A DNA stretch of 64,000 bases from an uncultured Lachnospiraceae bacterium (lineage in GTDB: Bacteria > Bacillota > Clostridia > Lachnospirales > Lachnospiraceae). Shown piece by piece: positions 8,184 to 16,738 of the stretch (position 1 is the first letter of the stretch; every line of letters begins with the position of its first letter). Under the pieces are notes generated by a model that was not told the DNA's origin, did no database searches, and saw nothing but the letters and a program-made list of their open reading frames with translations. Position numbers and translations under genes: made by a program. The DNA lies in contig CAKRJP010000010.1 in NCBI GenBank assembly GCA_934351835.1, positions 40,854 to 104,853 on the forward strand. The letters are read 5' to 3'.

Positions 8184-8220
8184 AAAAGCCGGCAAGTCTT
8201 TGAAGACCTACCGGCTTTTT
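8184..8220 (-). terminator. Terminator after prdB
   Basis: AAAAGCCGG with GGTC forms a strong stem with GACTTGCCGGCTTTT around TTCAAA, followed by TTGTT on the minus strand. It lies between prdB and prdD. TTCAAA in the loop and TATACT downstream are 17 bp apart and could be a weak promoter for prdD. Confidence 0.7.
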
Positions 8221-8245
8221 ATATCAATCCAATGATTAATATCTG

Positions 8246-8971
8246 TTAAACTTTAGCAACATACTCGAATGGCAACGGAACTACTTTACCAGGAGTCTGG
8301 ATTTTCTCCAGCTGTTCCAGTGTAGCCTTCACGATCTGTGTCTGCTGTTCTACGTTGTTAGGAGCACCAGCGTTAGCACCCATAGGTACCAATGGAGCTA
8401 CTCCACGAGGTGTACCGGTCTGACGAACAACCGGTGGAAGCGCTGCAATAATAATTGTAGGAATTCCAGCTGCTTCAATCGCTCTCTGCACCAATACTGC
8501 AGAGCGGTGACAGGTACCTCATCCAGCAGTGAGGATAACTGCGTCAACATCCTCACTTTTAAACATCTCAGCAATGGCCGGACCAGTTTCATGTTTGAAT
8601 TTTTCCTGGTTTCCACCACCACCCATGAAACCAGCATGTACAGGTGCACAAGCTCTGATGAATCCTTCTGCTGCTAATTCATGAATTCTATCGATTGGGA
8701 ACATACAGTTAATGTCTTTGTTTACATCACTGTTATCATATCCACCATGAGATACCATTAACTCACTTGATGGAACTGTATTCTCGATTTTTCTCCAAGT
8801 AAAGTCTCCTGCGAGATTAAATCTCTCCTGAGTTTTTTTATGAACACCGGCTGCTGTTGCAAGCGCGATTGACATATCTTTCAACTCTTTTGTTACTGGA
8901 GTCCATACTGACGGCGGAGTAATCGGAACGAAAATTTCTGACTGCATTCCTTTAACTACTGTTAAACTCAT
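8246..8971 (-). CDS. prdB: D-proline reductase selenoprotein subunit PrdB (Sec-UGA at residue 151)
   Basis: Catalytic selenoprotein of D-proline reductase, which opens D-proline to 5-aminovalerate in Stickland fermentation. The frame runs MSLTVVKGMQSEIFVPITPP through VDAVILTAG, then an in-frame UGA (8519-8521), then GTCHRSAVLVQRAIEAAG to the true stop at 8246. Read with Sec it is 241 residues with a UxxC motif, the expected PrdB length. A hairpin starts 12 nt after the UGA (8480-8506), in the correct place for a bacterial SECIS. A standard translator would split it into two pseudo-genes. SelA, SelB, SelD and tRNA-Sec are all in this window. Confidence 0.96.
8480..8506 (-). promoter_or_regulatory. 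SECIS element of prdB
   Basis: CGCTCT pairs with AGAGCG, then a two-base bulge, then GCA with TGC, around the loop GTATTGG. It lies inside the coding region, 12 nt downstream of the UGA, as bacterial SECIS elements recognised by SelB do. Confidence 0.75.
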
Positions 8972-8988
8972 AAGTCTTTCCTCCTCTA

Positions 8989-9267
8989 TTACTTCTGATT
9001 CTTCTGACGCATCTCTTCCTGGCGTCTGTTATAGGTTTCAAGATTACTTACATATTTCTCATTGGCGTCCGGTCCAAGTTGTTCGATAAAACTCATGTTC
9101 CACGCAACTTCCTGGCCCACCTTTATCGGATAGTCCGTGATCAGCATTCGCATCGGAATCTTCAGATAACCCAGTCTTCCTTTTAAATCAATGGCAACTG
9201 CGCCATCCATCACCTCTACGATGATACCTTCCATCTTGATAATTTTATCGCCATATTTCATGTCCAT
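8989..9267 (-). CDS. Small prd-cluster protein (CBO2463/CBO2479-type)
   Basis: About 92 residues, starting MDMKYGDKIIKMEGIIVEVM. The N-terminal half looks like a small beta-barrel (IVEVMDGAVAIDLKGRLGYLKIP); the C-terminal part is helical and charged. The start at 9267 is chosen because AAGGTG lies 6 nt upstream. It sits between prdA and prdB, where a similar small protein is found in other proline reductase operons. Its function is unknown; a structural or maturation partner of PrdA/PrdB is a guess. Confidence 0.75.
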   Translation of the reverse strand: MDMKYGDKIIKMEGIIVEVMDGAVAIDLKGRLGYLKIPMRMLITDYPIKVGQEVAWNMSFIEQLGPDANEKYVSNLETYNRRQEEMRQKNQK

Positions 9268-9283
9268 ATTGTTCACCTTGATT

Positions 9284-11131
9284 CTAGTCGTATTTCTCTT
9301 TACGTTTCTGGCTCATTGGCAGTGACTGCTCATTCTTAACCAGATCAAGTTTCTTACCTGTTGCATTCTCAATCGCTTCTACGTTAGAAACTTTTACGTT
9401 TGGATTCCATTTCTTCTCTGCTGCTTTCACTTCTTCTCCAGCCATAGCATTCTTTAACATCTGTAATGCACGGATTGCATCTTCCGGGCAAAGTGTGTTG
9501 CATGAAAGAACTTCGTTCTCGATACCAGACTCAGATTTGTTGTTATCAACCATATGAGTCATATACTTGTTACCTACTACCAAAGCTCCCTGCATAGCAC
9601 AGAATGAAAGTCCCACAACCGGGATTCCTCTCATACCGATCTGCTCATGATGACTTGCGAAGTCGATATGGTTGTTTCCAAATCCTTCTGTTGTAACAAA
9701 CGCTCCATCTACATCTAACATCTCACACATCTGTCCGACACGTTTAGATACATAGAATTTTTCTGCGTTGATCTGTGGACTTCCTACGAAAATAACTCCA
9801 CAAAGGTCGATTTCTTCATCATGTAAAGCTTCCAGAACTAATGGTTCTCTCCAGTAATGTCTTGACATCTCTTTTGATGCCGGTCCGATACATGTTAATG
9901 CATGGATACATCCATCAAGTACTTCCAACGGAGATACACAAACAGGAACATTTCCAAGGTCTACGTTTGGACGTGCACCAAGTACTCCGACTGGCTCTAC
10001 CGGGAGAATCAGGTTATCATGCATAGCTCCCTGTCCCATAATTTCTTTTACGATAACAACTTTCTTTTTACCAGGTCTTCTGTATTGCTCATATGTCTCT
10101 TCTCTTACAGATTCAGACATATCAACTTTCTTTAATGCCTCACGGATTTCCTGTGTGATTACGTCTGTTGCTGTATGTGCAGCTAACGGGCCAGGTCTCT
10201 CCATGTTAGTTCCTTCTTTAACAGTTACCTGTGTCTTGATGAAGATTTCACCTTTCTCAGGTGCTCCCGGACGTCCCCACATAATGTTCTCATCCAGATA
10301 TCCTTCGGAAGAACCGAACTCACCGATCTGTACTCCATTTGCATCTGTACCAGTTACCATCATGATAACACCGTCCAGAACTCTTGTTGTACCGCTACCG
10401 ATCTCGTCTTCGCCATCTTTTGTTGCGATTGGCTGCACATCCATGATCGTCTCTGAATATGTGTGGTACTCTTCCGGTGTGATGATATCGATTTTCAGAT
10501 CATATACCAGTTCCTGTGAATCGATACATTCCTGCTCAATTCCTTCTCTGATATAAAGAGTTGTTCCTTCAATTTTTGTCTCTGGTCCTCTCTTAACTTC
10601 TGTGATCTTGAAATATTTTCTAGTCAGTGTACGGATAAGTTTCGGCTCCTGCTCTGCAGGCTCTGCTGCTACCGCTGCCTGTACGGCTGTCGGAGCTGCT
10701 ACTTCCTGTCCGGCGAATCCTCCAACAGGGAACTCCAGATTGATATCTTTACCTTCTCCGATGTGGATCTTAAGAATTCCACCTCTTGCCTGTACTTCTG
10801 TTGTTGCTGCTACTGGTTCAGCAGGTGTCTCCTCTACCTTCTCTTCAGCTTCTTCTGCCTTCACTTCCGGAACGCTCGGTGCCTTTGCACCTTCTACTAC
10901 ATCTGCTGTTAATGGGCAAAGAGAATCACATGTCTTGGTAAGTTTTGCTCCAAGTACCTGCTCGATTGTCAATGCTCCGGTCAGGTCAAGAAGTCCTGAG
11001 TCTACCAAATCATCAAAAATTGCTGGATCTTCCAGATTGGAAGCTTCAATAGTGATGCCCTCTTCGGCTCTGCAGCATAATACTGCCGGGTCGTGTGCAT
11101 GCGCTTTTGCTGTTTCAGCTGTAATTGACAT
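9284..11131 (-). CDS. prdA: D-proline reductase proprotein PrdA
   Basis: 615 residues; the precursor that gives the two non-selenium subunits of D-proline reductase. Known PrdA precursors self-cleave at a cysteine to form a pyruvoyl group that binds D-proline; here the candidate is about Cys414 in HALTCIGPASKE. The N-terminal domain (1-140) has paired cysteines (VLCCRAEEG, TKTCDSLCPLT) followed by a Glu/Ala-rich linker, then the core with FGSSEGYLDENIMWGRPGAP and RRPGKKKVVIVKEIMGQGA. GGAGG precedes the ATG. It acts with PrdB in the cytoplasm. Confidence 0.96.
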   Translation of the reverse strand: MSITAETAKAHAHDPAVLCCRAEEGITIEASNLEDPAIFDDLVDSGLLDLTGALTIEQVLGAKLTKTCDSLCPLTADVVEGAKAPSVPEVKAEEAEEKVEETPAEPVAATTEVQARGGILKIHIGEGKDINLEFPVGGFAGQEVAAPTAVQAAVAAEPAEQEPKLIRTLTRKYFKITEVKRGPETKIEGTTLYIREGIEQECIDSQELVYDLKIDIITPEEYHTYSETIMDVQPIATKDGEDEIGSGTTRVLDGVIMMVTGTDANGVQIGEFGSSEGYLDENIMWGRPGAPEKGEIFIKTQVTVKEGTNMERPGPLAAHTATDVITQEIREALKKVDMSESVREETYEQYRRPGKKKVVIVKEIMGQGAMHDNLILPVEPVGVLGARPNVDLGNVPVCVSPLEVLDGCIHALTCIGPASKEMSRHYWREPLVLEALHDEEIDLCGVIFVGSPQINAEKFYVSKRVGQMCEMLDVDGAFVTTEGFGNNHIDFASHHEQIGMRGIPVVGLSFCAMQGALVVGNKYMTHMVDNNKSESGIENEVLSCNTLCPEDAIRALQMLKNAMAGEEVKAAEKKWNPNVKVSNVEAIENATGKKLDLVKNEQSLPMSQKRKEKYD

Positions 11132-11161
11132 ATTTCTTTCCTCCTTGTTTTAGTTAAACTT

Positions 11162-11217
11162 ATGCGCAATGTTGCGCTATATTGGTTATCATTCCTGCCC
11201 GATAGATTCAGGCAGGA
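11162..11217 (-). other. Hairpins between the prdA duplicate and prdA
   Basis: GCGCAA-TG-TTGCGC (around 11163-11176) and TTCCTGCC with GGGCAGGAA (11191-11217) can form two hairpins in the 105-nt spacer. No long T-run follows, so mRNA processing or stability is more likely than termination. Confidence 0.45.
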
Positions 11218-11236
11218 ACGTTGTCCACAAAGTAGT

Positions 11237-11638
11237 CTATACCGGAATCTCCAAATGGATATCTTTTCCTTCCTTGATATCAATCTTAAGAACTCCGCCT
11301 ACAGCTCTTACAGTCATATTTGTTGCTGCAGGTGCTTCAGAAGCCGCTTCTTCCGGCTCAGAAGTCTCTTCTACTTCCTCTGTCACTTCTTTGATGCCAT
11401 CTACTACTTCCGCTGTCAGCGGGCAAAGAGAATCACAAGTCTTAGTTAATTTTGCTCCAAGTACCTGCTCGATTGTAAGGCATCCGTCAAGATTTAATAA
11501 TCCTGAATCAACTAACTCATCAAAGATTGCCGGATCCTCTAAGTTTGCCGGCTCGATTGTAATACCGCCTTCGGCTCTGCAACATAATACTGCCGGGTCT
11601 TTTGCATGTGCTTTCGCTGTTTCTGCTGTGATTGACAT
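11237..11638 (-). CDS. Stand-alone copy of the PrdA N-terminal domain
   Basis: 133 residues, starting MSITAETAKAHAKDPAVLCC, nearly the same as PrdA 1-137. By eye about 85% of the first 86 positions are identical, including both cysteine pairs and the TKTCDSLCPLT motif. The Glu-rich linkers differ. The protein ends LEIPV followed by TAG, exactly where PrdA continues into its catalytic part. It has its own GAGGAGG site. It is either a partial tandem duplication or a retained domain protein; the conserved frame and clean stop favour a working gene. Confidence 0.8.
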   Translation of the reverse strand: MSITAETAKAHAKDPAVLCCRAEGGITIEPANLEDPAIFDELVDSGLLNLDGCLTIEQVLGAKLTKTCDSLCPLTAEVVDGIKEVTEEVEETSEPEEAASEAPAATNMTVRAVGGVLKIDIKEGKDIHLEIPV

Positions 11639-11669
11639 GATCAATTCCTCCTCATTTGATTAAAATAAA

Positions 11670-13085
11670 TTAAAAATCAATATCCTGGCTTACCTCTTTG
11701 GAAACTTTTAATGTTCTGTAAAGAGGATGTCCAATGGTTCTCATCACGTGATCCGTCTGATGGAATACTTTCAGTCCCATCTTTGGTCCGGATGCCATAA
11801 CCGTATTTGAACAGTCAGAACAGTTACCAATTAAAATATATTCACATTTGTCTTTCTTGAACTGCATGTTGTTCTTAACCTGTCCAGGACAGTTACCCGG
11901 TCTCAAGCACTTGAGCGGTGCTCCAGGTTTATTCTCGATTGCCTGTTTACATCTGCAGACAGATACAACTTTCGAATTCATCTTTTCTGCGATCTCACGC
12001 ATACGTGCTTCGCTTCCGCCACAGGCACAGACAAGAATACCCATGGTCGCTCCGTGAAGATCCGGGAATTCAATCGTTACAAGGATTGATCCTGTCGTCT
12101 TTGTTGTAGGAGCATCTAATGTAGTAGATTTTCCTGTGAAAGCTCCTCCCATGATGATCTCGCCGTATTTACCATTGATTCCGCCGGCTTTCTCAATCAT
12201 CTCTTCAACGCTCACTCCTACCGGTACATCAAAGAATACATGAGCTTCATTTCCACCGTTTAACTGTCCTCGAACAGTCATATTCTTGCTGATGCAAGGT
12301 TTCTTCTCGTCAACAGCCTCAGCAATCTTGCATGTTGTCTCTACATTGATAACAACAGATTTTGCTGCTGATGGAAGCTGTGTCGTTGTAAGCAGTACAC
12401 CAAGGCATTCTCTTACGACTGCACGTTCTTCTCCCATCGGATAGATATCTGCCATCAGATGCATTGTGATATCCGGCTCATTTTCCAAAGCTTTCTGTAA
12501 TACCTTGATTGCTTTGTGATGTTTCTTCTTAATAGCAATGATAGATTTCTTCGCATGAGTGATCTCCATAGCATATTTGATACCACGGATCAGCTTATCG
12601 CTCTGTTCTTCAATCTGTCTTGTATTATGTTCAAGTCCCGGTTCGCACTCTGCTGCGTTCACAAGGATGTATCCGCAGTCCAGTTTAAAATCAGCAGGAA
12701 GTTCAGGATTAATCTCTGGATCAAGTTCTCCCATCGGAGTCTCATCTAAATTAATGTTGAGTTTTACTCCTGTCGGGAATCCGGCGCCTCCCATACCTAC
12801 GATTCCGGCAGCCTTTACCAAATCCAATTTTGATGATTCTTCTGTAATACCTTCTACAGATTCCGTAATCGGAATGAATTTATCCGGCTGCTCAGCTGCT
12901 GGCTCGATGATGATTCGATCATCTGTAATCTCTGTTACTTTTCCGTACACACTTGCGAAGATGTTAGCTCCGAGTCCGGTCGGTTCAGCAATGAGAGTAC
13001 CTTTTTTTACTTCGTCACCGACACTTACGATCGGCTTACATGGAGCACCAACATGCTGATGTAATAAAATCTGTACATTTCCCAT
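11670..13085 (-). CDS. prdC: Proline reductase electron-transfer protein PrdC (RnfC-like)
   Basis: 471 residues. The N-terminus (LHQHVGAPCKPIVSVGDEVK) is the RnfC-type barrel-sandwich fold and is followed by the nucleotide-site-like GIVGMGGAGFPTGVKL. The C-terminal third is cysteine-rich (CACGGSEA, VCRCKQ, KCLRPGNCPG, GNCSDCSNT). PrdC is thought to pass electrons to proline reductase and may link it to membrane energy conservation. Some species encode it with Sec; here I see only Cys codons and no in-frame UGA. It is the first gene of the minus-strand prd operon. Confidence 0.9.
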   Translation of the reverse strand: MGNVQILLHQHVGAPCKPIVSVGDEVKKGTLIAEPTGLGANIFASVYGKVTEITDDRIIIEPAAEQPDKFIPITESVEGITEESSKLDLVKAAGIVGMGGAGFPTGVKLNINLDETPMGELDPEINPELPADFKLDCGYILVNAAECEPGLEHNTRQIEEQSDKLIRGIKYAMEITHAKKSIIAIKKKHHKAIKVLQKALENEPDITMHLMADIYPMGEERAVVRECLGVLLTTTQLPSAAKSVVINVETTCKIAEAVDEKKPCISKNMTVRGQLNGGNEAHVFFDVPVGVSVEEMIEKAGGINGKYGEIIMGGAFTGKSTTLDAPTTKTTGSILVTIEFPDLHGATMGILVCACGGSEARMREIAEKMNSKVVSVCRCKQAIENKPGAPLKCLRPGNCPGQVKNNMQFKKDKCEYILIGNCSDCSNTVMASGPKMGLKVFHQTDHVMRTIGHPLYRTLKVSKEVSQDIDF

Positions 13086-13176
13086 GACACACTTCTCCTT
13101 TTTGTTTGCCTTTTATTAGATTATTTTTTCTAAGTTAAAACGAATCTATACCAGACCGTTTACTTATCCTCATCAT

Positions 13177-13197
13177 CTTATAGGTATTATCTATAAG
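13177..13197. promoter_or_regulatory. Operator-like inverted repeat upstream of prdC
   Basis: CTTATAG and CTATAAG are perfect arms around a 7-nt spacer. The core TATAGGTATTATCTATA (13179-13195) is nearly the same as sites at prdF (13545-13561) and yedF (22967-22983). It lies about 90 bp before prdC and 43 bp from the 3' end of tRNA-Sec. I see no confident -35/-10 pair here. Confidence 0.6.
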
Positions 13198-13239
13198 TTT
13201 GGACCGCTATTTTTTTAACAACGATATTCATTTTCTTTT

Positions 13240-13337
13240 TGGCGAGAGCATGTGGGAATCGAACCCACCCAGGACGCTCCTAACGCCCTACACTGGTTTT
13301 GAAGACCAGGAGGCACACCAGTCACCCAACTACTCCC
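13240..13337 (-). tRNA. selC: tRNA-Sec (anticodon UCA)
   Basis: 98 nt including an encoded CCA. The anticodon arm is CTGGT-CTTCAAA-ACCAG, giving UCA. It has a long variable arm (AGGGCG..CGTCC), a T-arm GTGGG-TTCGATT-CCCAC and an extended acceptor (GGGAGTA with TGCTCTC, some G-U pairs), as tRNA-Sec requires. It carries serine that SelA converts to selenocysteine. Its place between prdC and prdF, next to a selenoprotein operon, makes functional sense. Confidence 0.95.
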
Positions 13338-13510
13338 ATACTTCTGTTATCTCTATAACAATATCATACTTTTTCAGATATTACAACCCTTATAATGTTC
13401 TTTTATGTTTTGGAAAAACGTTGACTTTTCAGTGGTTTTCGGCGATAATGAATTTAACAAACTGAACCGAATACTAGAATCCGGTCTATTTGTTAATTAA
13501 ATATCGGTGA

Positions 13511-13561
13511 TTGAACGGTTTTTAAAGTAAATTTATGGATAATATATAGATATTGTCTATA
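13511..13561 (+). promoter_or_regulatory. prdF promoter with downstream operator
   Basis: TTGAAC (13511-13516) and TATGGA (13534-13539) are 17 bp apart. Directly after the -10 lies TATAGATATTGTCTATA (13545-13561), arms TATAGA/TCTATA, which covers the expected start point. This is a typical repressor position. The same motif is at prdC and yedF. Confidence 0.6.
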
Positions 13562-13598
13562 GAAAATCATATTATTATACTTCCAGGAGGAATAAACT

Positions 13599-14633
13599 AT
13601 GGAATTAAAAGCAAATGTTAACACCAGCCGTTTCGAGTATCAGTTACAGGCGGTAGACGCACACACTGTCGGAGAATTCTGTCGTGTGATCATCGGAGGT
13701 TTCCCGGAGCCTGAAGGAAACACTATGATCGAGAAGAAGAAATGGATGGAGACTCACTATGATCACCTTCGTACATCTCTGATGTTTGAACCAAGAGGAC
13801 ATCACGATATGTTTGGTGCATTTTTATGCGAGCCGGTAAACCCTGAGGCAGACTTCGGTGTATTATTTATGGATACAGGCGGATACCTGAACATGTGCGG
13901 TCACTGTACAATTGGTGCCGTAACGGTTGCACTTGAGGCTGGCTTAAAAGAATCTCACGAGGGCGAGAACGAAGTTGTATTGGAAGCACCAGCAGGGCTG
14001 ATCCGTACAACAGCGCTGGTAAAAGACGGAAAAGTAGAGCATGTCACCCTGACAAATGTTCCTGCTTTTGTATATAAGGAAAATATCAGCGTAACAATCG
14101 ATGGAAAAGAGATTCCGCTTACTATCTCTTTTGGCGGAAGTTTCTTCGCACTGGTAGATTCTACGAAACTGGATATCGGAGAGATCTGTCCGAAAAATGT
14201 TGTTAAATATGAAGAATTAGGTATGAAGATCCTGGATGCTGTAAACAAAGAGCATCCTGTAAAGCATCCACTCCTTGACATTGATTCTGTTGACTTGGTT
14301 GAGTTCTACGGACCAACCCCGAACCCAGACAAAGCTACTATGCGTAATGTCGTTATCTTCGGAGACGCTATGGCAGACCGTTCTCCTTGCGGAACCGGTA
14401 CAAGTGCCAAACTTGCAACACTTCATCACTGGGGAGAGATCAAGGTTGGCGAAGAGTTCATTTACGAAAGTTTCATCGGAACTCTGTTCAAAGGTGTGAT
14501 CAAAGAGACTACAAAAGTTGCAGACTTCGATGCTGTTATCCCACAGATCACAGGAAGCGCTTACCTGACTGGAACTGCAACTTATCTGATCGACCCTACA
14601 GACCCATTGAAATATGGTTTTGAAGTAGGCTAG
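13599..14633 (+). CDS. prdF: Proline racemase
   Basis: 344 residues of the proline racemase family. The two catalytic cysteines are in MCGHCTIGAVTV and DRSPCGTGTSAK; the N-terminal substrate loop is VDAHTVGEFCRVIIGG. The enzyme makes D-proline from L-proline, the substrate of PrdA/PrdB. CAGGAGG precedes the ATG. It is transcribed away from prdC and together with the TetR gene 40 nt downstream. A 4-hydroxyproline epimerase is the main alternative, but the prd context settles it. Confidence 0.93.
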   Translation: MELKANVNTSRFEYQLQAVDAHTVGEFCRVIIGGFPEPEGNTMIEKKKWMETHYDHLRTSLMFEPRGHHDMFGAFLCEPVNPEADFGVLFMDTGGYLNMCGHCTIGAVTVALEAGLKESHEGENEVVLEAPAGLIRTTALVKDGKVEHVTLTNVPAFVYKENISVTIDGKEIPLTISFGGSFFALVDSTKLDIGEICPKNVVKYEELGMKILDAVNKEHPVKHPLLDIDSVDLVEFYGPTPNPDKATMRNVVIFGDAMADRSPCGTGTSAKLATLHHWGEIKVGEEFIYESFIGTLFKGVIKETTKVADFDAVIPQITGSAYLTGTATYLIDPTDPLKYGFEVG

Positions 14634-14673
14634 ATTAAAAACTATCAATTTTATATAGAAGGGATGTATTTAT

Positions 14674-15261
14674 ATGCCACGCAAACGCCAGACTACCAAA
14701 CAACGTATCGTAAAGGCCGCATGGAATCTTTTCTATAAAAAAGGTTATGACGGTACAACCGTAGAGGACATTATTGCTGCTTCAAAGACATCAAAAGGTA
14801 CTTTTTATCACTATTTCAAAGGAAAAGAAGCTTTGTTAAATTCTCTTTCAGATCTTTTTGATGAGAAATACGAAGACCTGATTTCTGAGATAGATCCGAA
14901 AATGTCCGCCTACGATAAGCTTTTGTATCTCAATCGCGAGCTTTTTTATATGATTGAGACCAGCGTCGATATCAAGCTTCTGGCTTCGCTGTATTCGTCA
15001 CAGCTTATTACCAAAGACCACAAGTCTTTATCCGACAGTGGACGTTTTTACTTTAAATTATTAAATGAGATCTTATCAGATGGACTGGAATCCGGTGAAT
15101 TTAAAAGCACCAGCACTTCTAGAGAACTTATGAGAATCTACGCCATGTTTGAGCGTGCTATGTTATACGACTGGGCATTGTTTGATGGCTCTTATTCTCT
15201 TACAGAATATAGTTCCAGATTACTCCCACATATACTGGATACTTTTGTAAACGGTGTATAG
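14674..15261 (+). CDS. TetR-family transcriptional regulator
   Basis: 195 residues. The N-terminal helix-turn-helix is typical TetR: TVEDIIAASKTSKGTFYHYF (about 32-51). The C-terminal ligand domain is helical and has no recognised family signature. It probably shares the prdF transcript. Because an inverted repeat sits on the prdF start point and recurs at prdC and yedF, I infer that this protein is the best candidate to bind those sites and repress its own operon. The ligand is unknown. Confidence 0.85.
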   Translation: MPRKRQTTKQRIVKAAWNLFYKKGYDGTTVEDIIAASKTSKGTFYHYFKGKEALLNSLSDLFDEKYEDLISEIDPKMSAYDKLLYLNRELFYMIETSVDIKLLASLYSSQLITKDHKSLSDSGRFYFKLLNEILSDGLESGEFKSTSTSRELMRIYAMFERAMLYDWALFDGSYSLTEYSSRLLPHILDTFVNGV

Positions 15262-15280
15262 ACTCATAAAAATAATATCA

Positions 15281-15322
15281 AAGAGGTGATGCTCACGATT
15301 CTTTCGCAAGCATCACCTTTTA
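15281..15322. terminator. Terminator between tetR and the sel operon
   Basis: AAGAGGTGATGC pairs with GCATCACCTTTT around a 17-nt loop. The T-run on one side and A-run on the other suit both convergent transcripts. Confidence 0.75.
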
Positions 15323-15355
15323 TTTTCTACATATGATAGCATTTCCTGTTTTTAC

Positions 15356-15592
15356 CTAGAGCATACATTCATATATATCTTCTTCTGTTACACCGGCACT
15401 TCCAAGAACGGTCAGTATCTGTTCTCTATCCGAAAGTTCTGCACACCAGGCCAACCCACAGCCTGCAGATATCTCTGTAGGTAACGGAATCAGCCTTCCC
15501 GGAACCCCCTGCTTTTCACATTCTTTTTCCATCGCCATCGCTTCGGACGTCGTGTGAAATGCCACAACCAATTTTAAAGTCTTTTTTCGCAT
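15356..15592 (-). CDS. DUF3343 protein, putative Se/S carrier
   Basis: 78 residues, starting MRKKTLKLVVAFHTTSEAMA, with GRLIPLPTEISAGCGLAWCA, the DUF3343 pattern with two conserved cysteines. The family is annotated as a putative selenium/sulfur carrier and often accompanies a cysteine desulfurase-like enzyme. Here it starts 3 nt after that gene, as the last gene of the selenium operon. It may accept selenium or sulfur as a persulfide from the desulfurase and hand it to SelD; this is inference. Confidence 0.8.
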   Translation of the reverse strand: MRKKTLKLVVAFHTTSEAMAMEKECEKQGVPGRLIPLPTEISAGCGLAWCAELSDREQILTVLGSAGVTEEDIYECML

Positions 15593-15595
15593 CCT

Positions 15596-16738
15596 CTATT
15601 CTTCCTCCTGAGCGAGCTCGTAAACAGCCCGAATTGCCGCATCAATTTCTTCTTCGGTATTATAATGCGAGAAACTAAATCTGACCGCTCCCTGTTTCAC
15701 CGTTCCAAATGCCTCATGCAAAAGCGGTGCACAGTGCCCGCCCGGTCTCGTGGATATCTCATAATCCATTAGAAGTGCATCGCTCACTTCTCCTGAATCA
15801 TAATCTCCAATATTGAAAGTTACAATCGGACATCTTTCCTTCTGTTCAAAGTCTCCATAAAATGTAAGCCCCTGTATATCTTTGATTCCGTCATAGAACC
15901 TCCGCATCAGCATCTGTTCTTTTTCCCGAATCGTCTCAATTCCTGTCTTTTCCAGATATTCTACGCCTGCCAGCAATCCAGCTATCCCATGTCCGTTTAA
16001 AGTTCCTGCTTCCAAACGCACCGGCATCTCCTTCGGCTGCGTTTTACTGAAAGTCTGCACTCCGGTTCCACCTGCTTTAAACGGACGGATTTCCACGCCT
16101 TCGCTTACATACATACCTCCGGTTCCCTGAGGGCCCAACATTCCCTTATGTCCGGTAAAACACAGAACATCAATCTGCATTTTTTTCACATCAATCGGAA
16201 ATACTCCCACTGTCTGCGATGCATCTGCCACAAACAACAATCCATGTCGATGCGCCAGTTTACCGATCGGCTCTAACGGAATATAATTACCCGTCAGATT
16301 AGAGCCGTTGGTGCACACGATCATGCGGGTATTTTCTCTGATGGCAGTTTCCATATCTCTAAGATCTATATTCCCTTTTTCATCGCAGTTTATCACAGTC
16401 AATTCTACGCCACTCTCCTGAAGCTGATACAGTGGACGCAGTACAGAATTATGTTCCAAAACCGTAGTAACTACATGATCCCCCGGATTCAAAAGCCCTT
16501 TCAGGGCAATATTCAGACTCTCTGTAGAATTATTGGTAAATACAAGTCTTGACGGCTGGTCTCCTCCAAAGAAATGACACAACTTTTCTCTCGCCGCATA
16601 AATCATTCTTGCTGCTCCAAGAGCCGCTTCATTTGCACCTCTTCCTGCATTTCCCATGGACGTCATTGCCTGTACAACCGCATCTATGACTTCCTGCGGC
16701 TTCTTTAATGTCGTTGCCGCGTTATCCATATATATCAT
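15596..16738 (-). CDS. Class V aminotransferase, cysteine desulfurase-like
   Basis: 380 residues of the NifS/SufS-like family. The PLP lysine is in FTGHKGMLGPQG, the cofactor-binding His in TVLEHNSVL, and the catalytic-loop Cys in RPGGHCAPLLHE. It begins MIYMDNAATTLKKPQEVI. It liberates sulfur or selenium from cysteine or selenocysteine as an enzyme-bound persulfide. It overlaps lysR by ATGA and is followed by DUF3343, so a role in selenium delivery to SelD is likely. It could equally be a general desulfurase. Confidence 0.85.
   Translation of the reverse strand: MIYMDNAATTLKKPQEVIDAVVQAMTSMGNAGRGANEAALGAARMIYAAREKLCHFFGGDQPSRLVFTNNSTESLNIALKGLLNPGDHVVTTVLEHNSVLRPLYQLQESGVELTVINCDEKGNIDLRDMETAIRENTRMIVCTNGSNLTGNYIPLEPIGKLAHRHGLLFVADASQTVGVFPIDVKKMQIDVLCFTGHKGMLGPQGTGGMYVSEGVEIRPFKAGGTGVQTFSKTQPKEMPVRLEAGTLNGHGIAGLLAGVEYLEKTGIETIREKEQMLMRRFYDGIKDIQGLTFYGDFEQKERCPIVTFNIGDYDSGEVSDALLMDYEISTRPGGHCAPLLHEAFGTVKQGAVRFSFSHYNTEEEIDAAIRAVYELAQEEE

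Noticed and set aside
10602..11153. Long Ser/Ala-rich open frame on the plus strand opposite prdA
   Set aside because: Mirror of the Glu/Ala-rich PrdA linker; no start signal and no family.
11670..13085. Sec in PrdC
   Set aside because: PrdC is a selenoprotein in some clostridia, but here the frame from the ATG to the TAA has no UGA, and the conserved positions are Cys codons.
13086..13239. Sigma-54 (PrdR-type) promoter for prdC
   Set aside because: No TGGC-N8-TGC type element in either orientation, and no prdR-like gene in the window.
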